A stretch of 10,000 nucleotides of DNA from Penaeus vannamei. Taxonomy: Eukaryota > Arthropoda > Malacostraca > Decapoda > Penaeidae. The notes beneath the pieces are model-generated. The model saw nothing but the letters and a program-made list of their open reading frames with translations. It made no database searches and had not been told where the DNA came from. Of this stretch, positions 1 to 7,818 are shown one piece after another. The stretch spans positions 13,682,338 through 13,692,337 of the forward strand of contig NC_091552.1 in the NCBI RefSeq assembly GCF_042767895.1, written 5' to 3'. A program made the position numbers and the translations under genes. How positions within the stretch are numbered: position 1 is the stretch's first letter; each line of letters opens with the position of its first letter.

Positions 1-110
1 TCGGAAGGACTCGAGGTTGGCAGGGTGGCGTTGGCCAGAGCCAACAGGCGATGCGCAAGGCGATACACTGCGCGGTATCGTAGGCTCTCCGCGTCCTCCT
101 CCACCGCGAC
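1..110 (-). CDS. MSH4: MSH4 C-terminal exon (cut by window edge)
   Basis: At least 110 bp, acceptor ctcccttag, entering in phase 0. It reads VAVEEDAESLRYRAVYRLAH, then RLLALANATLPTSSPS and an unfinished codon. RYRAVYRLAHRLLALA matches human RQRAVYHLATRLVQTA in the C-terminal helical tail that follows the ATPase domain and helps dimerise MutS homologues. The stop codon, probably some 20-30 residues on, lies beyond the left edge. Confidence 0.88.
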
Positions 111-888
111 CTAAGGGAGGACAAATTGATACTAACATTCCTTCCATGTATAGAGGGTCATCCTTAAATTCGTTCTAGGAAAACTATTTTTTTCCGCTGG
201 CAAAAATGTGATAAATGAATCATGAAAAAGTCAATTTTTATAGCTAACAAAACGTGTAGAAGCAAAGATATTAAAACTGCTTTTAGGAAAATTACAACTC
301 TGACTGAATGCATGTGAAAACAATCTCTCTGCTTTTACGGACTAACTCCTACCCCACTAGATCATAAAGTCTCAAATCCCGAATACGAGAGAAAACATTA
401 TCGCAAAGCATCATCTTTGGCTCGTCAAACATCCTCTAATTTATCTACTATACGCGCTACTTTTCTCTTACCTGCGTCGGAGGTGCCATGACGCTTGCGA
501 GGTGTCGGGATCGCTGCAGCACCGAAGGGGGCATGGCCGTGACTGCGGCGAGGGCGAGGCCGTAGTGGGTGGCCTGGGTGACCCCCCGACGGACGACGTG
601 GCTCAGGCGTAGCAGACCGCCCCCTTCGTCCTCGCTCTCAAGGTGGTAGCTGTAGCAGAGGAAGGCGAGAGTGTGTCTGAGACCATTTCAACGTAAAGTC
701 ATTTTCACAAAAAATACGGAAAGCATTTGATGGATTATGATACAGGGATAAATATCACTGGGATTATGATTTACAACAATTGTGATAACGCGAATGGAAT
801 GCATCCAGACTGTTTATCAGCTAAAAGTTTCTGGATAAGATACTACCCGCTTTGTTTATGTATGTATATATACATACATACATTTATA

Positions 889-980
<92 letters not shown>

Positions 981-1004
981 AACACACACAAACACATAAA
1001 TACA

Positions 1005-1038
<34 letters not shown>

Positions 1039-1195
1039 TCTATCTATCTATCTATCTATCTATCTATATATATATATATATAATTACATACATTCATACA
1101 TATATATGTATATATATACGTATATAGATACACACACACACACATATACATATGTGTGTGTGTGTGTGTGATATACATATATACATATATCTATA

Positions 1196-1234
<39 letters not shown>

Positions 1235-1301
1235 ATATATATATGTATATATATACATATATATACATATACATATACATACATACGTATACACTTATAT
1301 G

Positions 1302-1353
<52 letters not shown>

Positions 1354-4300
1354 TATATGTATATATATATATACATGTTTTCTTCCATACATATTAAAAT
1401 TTTCAAGATAATAACTGATCCAAGCCTTCATATTCCGGACCATCTGTCGTTCATATCAGAATAATTCTGTATTTTGGAATGAATCGTCTGGGTGTTTTAA
1501 TCTTGTCAGTGCCACAGATCGTCCTTTCCCGAAGCCCCACTGCGACCCGTTCCGCTCCTATAAAATATGATAAAATAATAATAGAAAAAAAACATAAATT
1601 CTACCGCACGCCCACCGTCCTCACTCACTTCACGACCGTCGGGTAGAGGTACGGGAGCTTGGTAAGGAAGAGGGCGTGAGTAGCGAGCACGGTGGTGGCG
1701 CGGGCGTGCACGAGGGTCTCCATGACGGCCCAGGCGAGGGATCCTCCTTCCTCGACGCTCGTGCCTGACCCAAGTTCGTCCAGTAGCACGAGGGAGTCGC
1801 TCCCTGCCCCGTCCACCATGTGCGCCACGTCACTCATCTGCGGGGCGAAGACGAAACTGGATGACTGTGTAGGTGTAGGAGACCTGCAATGTTGTGTGTG
1901 GCGAAGCTTTATATGTAGAATCAGTACATTATAAAGACAGTAGAGGTGGTGTGTAACTTTAAATACATAATCAATACAACGGAAAGACCATAGAGATGAC
2001 GGAGAAACGTTTTATGCACAGCAATTGCATCATATGGACTGTAGAGGTAATAGGGATGGAGGAGCGTGGTGGGAAAGAGAGGAGGAAAGACGACGAGGGA
2101 GGACGGCTATGGAGTAAAGGGCAGTGGTCGAGGATAAAGGGAGGCCTTGGAGATCTCAGACGAGTGCGAGTAAGTTAAGTGACAAAGAAGAAAGGTGGTG
2201 TTAGAGGGGGAGACGTTTAGGTAAAAAGAACCAGGTCAGTTTTCAAAAGGCTCCTGTAAAGCACAGATTTCAGTCAAAAGTCGAAACGTCGACAAGCTTA
2301 TCGTTGTCACAAGGCAAATCAAATCGTCTTTTATAACCTACCGGCTTTCTTAACTCACCTGTACTTGGAAGGTAGAGGCATTGTTTTCTGGAGAATCCTC
2401 GGAACCTAAATGAGTGAAAAGATGACGCACTACGCGGAGAGACGCGAATTCTGCTGGCACAAAACTGCCAATCTGGAAGGAGCGAAAAGTTATTTTATAT
2501 CCGATTGTCTATTTATTTACTACCTTTCTGTCAGTAACTATTACCCGTTTGACTGCGTGTTCGCTTGTAACTTAAAAATTACAATCAGCTGAACTTTTAT
2601 GATAAGGAGTGATTTAATAAGAAAAACAAGGTATACATTTGTAAAACTACATACCTGGGATAAGATAATACACTGAGTTGCATATAGCCTGAAAGGTAAA
2701 CAATAAGTGAAAGTACATATATACTCGCAATCATACAGACCCAAGGCAACGCCAGAAAACATGCATGGATACCCAGCACTCTACTACACACAAACCTGAG
2801 CCAGCACTTGAATGAGGGCAATCTGCCGCAGGTAGGTGCTCTTGCCGCTCATATTAGGTCCTGTCACCACCATTACCCGGCTCTCTGGGCTTAAGAACTG
2901 GGAAAGAAAATGAGGGAAATATTTATTAATGTAAACAACATAGTGATAAACCTCTTTGCTTACATTGCAATTGGAATTATTCAATAAAACCGTGTAACTA
3001 AGTTAGAAATTACGGCAGGATGAGATAATAATTTTGTTTCAAACATGTGTATTGCTGTTACTACTGACACCCCAAATTCAGGTAACAACATTCCAGTAAC
3101 TATTAACAATCTAACATTTATGTTATGGTTGCTAAGGCCAGCCCAAAACGGTTACTACCACTATCGTCATTCTGATCATTCCGATGTCTATCAAGGTAAC
3201 CATCATCCCAGCATATACTATTAACCACGTAAATACACCGCTGTCGTGGGGCTCTTACCGTGTTGTTGGGGACGGGCGGGGTAGGCGCGAGCACGTCTAG
3301 GATCGGGTGCCTGCCACAGCGAATGGCAAGGGCGCGGGAGAACTCGGGTCTGACCCAGGACCCGAGGGCGGCCGAGTGGGCGAGGGACACCACCAGATCC
3401 AAAGTGGCTATGGCCTCTCCAAGTCCATGCAGCGCACCCATACGCCCGCGCGCCTCTATCAGCATCTCAGACACGATCCTGCGAAGGCGGTGTGGGAACG
3501 TGAAAGATGGAACTCAGGGAAAGAACTAGATGATTGAATATTAAAGGAGTGAGAGTGAACTGAATGTGAAAACAGAAAATGTAGGTTCTTAATATGATAT
3601 GACTAATGCTTCTCACGAATCTACTGAAACTTTAAAAGCTATTATTAAGAACATAATTCATATGACACCTCTCCTTGCCACTTCGCATGCATTTTTGCTG
3701 TGCGTTATGTGAATTTAGAAGAGCAATAGTAAAGCAACTAAATCAACAGAGGGAATAAAGTTATCTAGAGCCATCAACAGGAGACTACGTTGTCACCTTC
3801 AACCACCTACATAACTCATAAAATAAGTACTTTTTGCGAGTCCTTACACATTACTCATGATGAGTATTTCCCTCAGGGTATCACGGGATCGTTGGTCGAG
3901 CAAATACAGATGTTCTGTCGTGCAAGTGATGCATCCTCGACCTCGCTGCACCTAAGGTGGGGGGGTAACGATGGAACATTTTATGAAAAATATAGCATGT
4001 TATGGTATGCGCCACCATGAATTATCAAAAGTAAAAAATTCTGACAAAGATGATATTACCTTTCACTTTCTGTCAGTGCCATCCGTCCTTTAGGAAAAAA
4101 AAACAATACGAACGTGTGTTGGCCACGTATATCAACGTATGCATGTAGAAAGCTCACCTTGATAAAAACGGATGGCAGGTTAGGCGCTGATTTCTTCTTC
4201 GGCACCGGGATGGCGATATGAAACCCGCGGGCGGCGTTGTGGCCAACCCTCATGCCCACGTTGTGGTCTTTGGCGAGCTCCTCTACGTGGGCTGCGTCGG

Positions 4301-6115
4301 ACAGAGAATGTATTGAGCAATAGTATTTAGATGAAAAGCCTTTCGCGACGCCTACACGGTAGCCCACTAACTGCGCTTGCAAATACCTAACTTTTAACGA
4401 CCGAGATTCAGATGCCACATGGGAAATGATGGCTTTAGGACAGGAGTGCGAGGAGGGAGAAGGATCCACTTGGGGAGCGCGATGTGAGGAAATTTCTACT
4501 AAAATGATGACCTGTTGGCCAGTATGAATTGAAATCTGGCAAAAAAATCTGTGATCATTTATGTATCACAGTAAGAATTTGAATATTTTCATGACAATCT
4601 TTTGCAATTAAAAACTTTCCTGTTCTCTCTCTCTCTCTCTCTCTCTCTCTTTCACGTTCTTTCTCTTTCTTCCGCTCTCCTTCCCTCTCTTTCTTTCTCT
4701 TTCTCCCGCTCTCCTCCCTTCCTCCCTCTCTCTCTCTCCTTCCTTCCCTATCTCTATCCTTCCTTCCCTCCCTCCCTTCCTCCCTCCCTCTCTCTCTCCT
4801 TCCTTCCCTTCCCCCTTCGCTCTCCCTCTCCTTCTCCATCCCCGTTGGCCTATCTCAGTCCCTCCCGCTCACCCGTGATGTCGTCGATGATCTCCGAGTA
4901 GATCTTGCGAGCGACGTCTAGGAGGCCGTTGACGTGGCTCTTGATGGCGTAGCAGCGCTGGGCTCTCATGGCGGCGGCGCCCTTGACCAGTCGGGCGTCC
5001 TCGTGCATCACGCCCCGAAGCGTCTCCAGTAACTCCTGCAGATCAGCTCTCGACACGCTCTGGGCTCAGCGAGGGGATAAATCGTGGAGTCAGAAATTCG
5101 AAAATTATCTCTTTTTATCAACTTTTCGTTCATTTCTTTCACTGTTTTACTCTTTTTGTCTTTCTTTCATGATTCTGTATCCGTTTCAGTGTCGGATAAT
5201 GAATAAAGTCGACACGTACCAACGCGGCCTACAGGTTAGTCAATCGCAAATAGACTTCATCGAGAGGAATTACCTGCCTGACGGAGTCAAGAAGCGGGTC
5301 GGTGGCGTCGGCGAGGGTGCTGGCCAAGGGGTCCAGGAGCTCCAGGGTGTTCTTCAGCGAGATTACGTAGTTCAGACGAAGCTCACAACGCTGCTCCGTG
5401 TCCTGTTTAGAGCGTGAGTTAAAAGTAGAATAAAATGAGTGCCAAGGATGCCGAATAAGACGTCGTGTAGATCCAATATTTTTACTCTTTGACTGATTCA
5501 ATTCTTTTATTTTGTATTCTTGCTCAATACTTAATTCGATTTACAAAACGTGATCTAAATTGTAGGGCCAATAAACCTTTAATTCTAGCTATTTTGGGCT
5601 ACTCTTACTATCCTAGAGAGAAAAAAAGATATGCTATTGTCATTACATAACACAATAAAACACACACACACACAACGAAAAACCCTCACCTCCTTATGAA
5701 GCTGTGCGCACATTGATAAAAGCCAATCAATGTCTGGGAACCTCCCCAAGATGCTCTGGAATGACAGTAAAAGACCAGTAAAAAAATGCATTTGTAAACA
5801 TGTCGCACTTCAATCTAAACACCACGATTCACGTAAAATTCACTTTACAAGATATCCGGTCGTTCAACCGTCTTTAATTCCATGGAAACGTTTATCAACA
5901 GGTACAACAATCTTGAAATCACACAGAATTATACATAAAACATTTTTACCTGAAGCGTGTAGAAGAGGTCGGGGTTGTCAACCAGGTACTGAAGGGCATT
6001 TAGACGCGCATTAATGGTTGGGACGTCTGCGTGGGGCTGGAATTCAGGAGTAAAGGTCAGGACTACATATCGCACTCGAACTAAATATTAGAGGCTATAC
6101 TTAGGTTTTTATTCT

Positions 6116-6150
<35 letters not shown>

Positions 6151-6166
6151 CTCACGCATACACACA

Positions 6167-6263
<97 letters not shown>

Positions 6264-7707
6264 GCAGCAGGGAGGCACGCAGCAGGCGAGTTCCTCCAGG
6301 AGTCCGAGTGTGGCGAAGGGCGCCGAAGAGCGAGTCCTCCCAGCTGCCTCGGAGACTCCGGACCAACTCAAGCTTTCGGCAAGTGGAGTGTTCTGTTGGG
6401 AATTATTTTATTATTTCATTTTATTAGAGTTCACAGTTCATGGATGCGGGCATGAAAATCAAGATATATTGAAGATGTGTTTTATTATGTTAAATTCAGC
6501 CCGTCATTTATCTGACAGCACATAGTGAATACAAGCACAGGATTTTTGGATTGCTTACCAATGTTCATGGTGTTTTCAGAGGAGGAAAGCTCCACATGGA
6601 GGGTGTGTGGAGCATACGTCACATGTTGGATGCATTCTATGTACTTCATGAGGGCGGCCACTGTGGCTAGACAGTAGTACCTGCAATATTAGGACGCCTT
6701 AACACCCAGAAAGACTTTATCTCTTGTGTTTAGTCCATTAGAGATATTCTAGGTATTTTATATTATTTGATAACACATTCTAGATCACTTAATCTACATT
6801 ATGAGAGAAGAGCGAAGGGGAAGATCACACACATACACACACACAAACACATACATTCACCCCCCCCCCACACACACACACATACACGGTGATAAGGGAA
6901 GGGTAAAGGCCAGAGAGAAAATGGATTCCAGGAGAACTTATTCGCTTCCTCCCCTGCGCCGGACCCTCCACGGGACTCACTTCGTCGCCAGATGCCTCTC
7001 GACGTAGGCGCAGTGGGGCGCGGCGAGGTGCTTGACGATAGCGAGGCCGCGAGTGTCCTTGAAGTAGCGACGGTGGATGGCCGTGATGGAGACCTCTGCC
7101 AAGCTCTCCTGAAGGACTCGAACCAAACCGCTGCGCCCGCCCACGCCTGCAGCCCCGTCCACCGCCGTGCTCGCTATCACTACCTAAAGAAAGTCGTTGA
7201 AGTCTTGGGACGTGGGGTGCAGAGGGTGTGATATGGAAAAAGCTATGATGATATGAGTGTGTGTGTGTAGATATGATAAACGGATGTGGATTTAATACCT
7301 CAAGGACCAGATGTGGATACCTGACGGACCAGAAACAAAACGGGGAGACTTACCTCCAGGGGATTCAACACAATCAGTTTAGTGAGAGTCCTCGTGTAGG
7401 TGTGAGTGTCCGAGAACTGAGCGAGGGACAGGTGTGGGCGTCGCAGATCTATCGCCGCCACGCCCACCTCTCCGCGGGCCTGCCCTCGGCCCTCTGCCAC
7501 CGCTGATAGAGAAATCAGTATAACATATTGGTATTCCATACATGCGGCCACGAGTTTGTATATATATGCATGTATATACATATTTATATACACAAAAAAA
7601 CATTTATATATATATATATATATTCATATACATATGCATATATATACATATACATATATATACATATACATATATGTTTGCGTTTGGGTGTGTGAGTTTG
7701 TTTGTTT

Positions 7708-7771
<64 letters not shown>

Positions 7772-7784
7772 ATATGAACATACA

Positions 7785-7818
<34 letters not shown>

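Larger units (their letters stand above)
650..1628 (-). other. MSH4: intron with compound microsatellite
   Basis: 979-bp GT-AG intron, the longest confident one. About half is the compound microsatellite at 859-1373. The rest (650-858 and 1374-1628) is ordinary AT-rich sequence with no coding match. Confidence 0.85.

Noticed and set aside
727..1464. Several open frames rich in Tyr, Ile, Thr and His on both strands
   Set aside because: They arise from (TA)n, (CA)n and (ATCT)n repeats inside an intron and have no protein-like composition.
3260..3537. Plus-strand open frames opposite the WVRPEF exon
   Set aside because: The minus strand carries a clear MSH4 exon with splice sites; the plus frames are antisense shadows.
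3790..4020. Plus-strand open frame of 76 codons
   Set aside because: The minus strand here holds the VQRGRG...LREI exon, which aligns without gaps to MSH4; the plus frame is a shadow.
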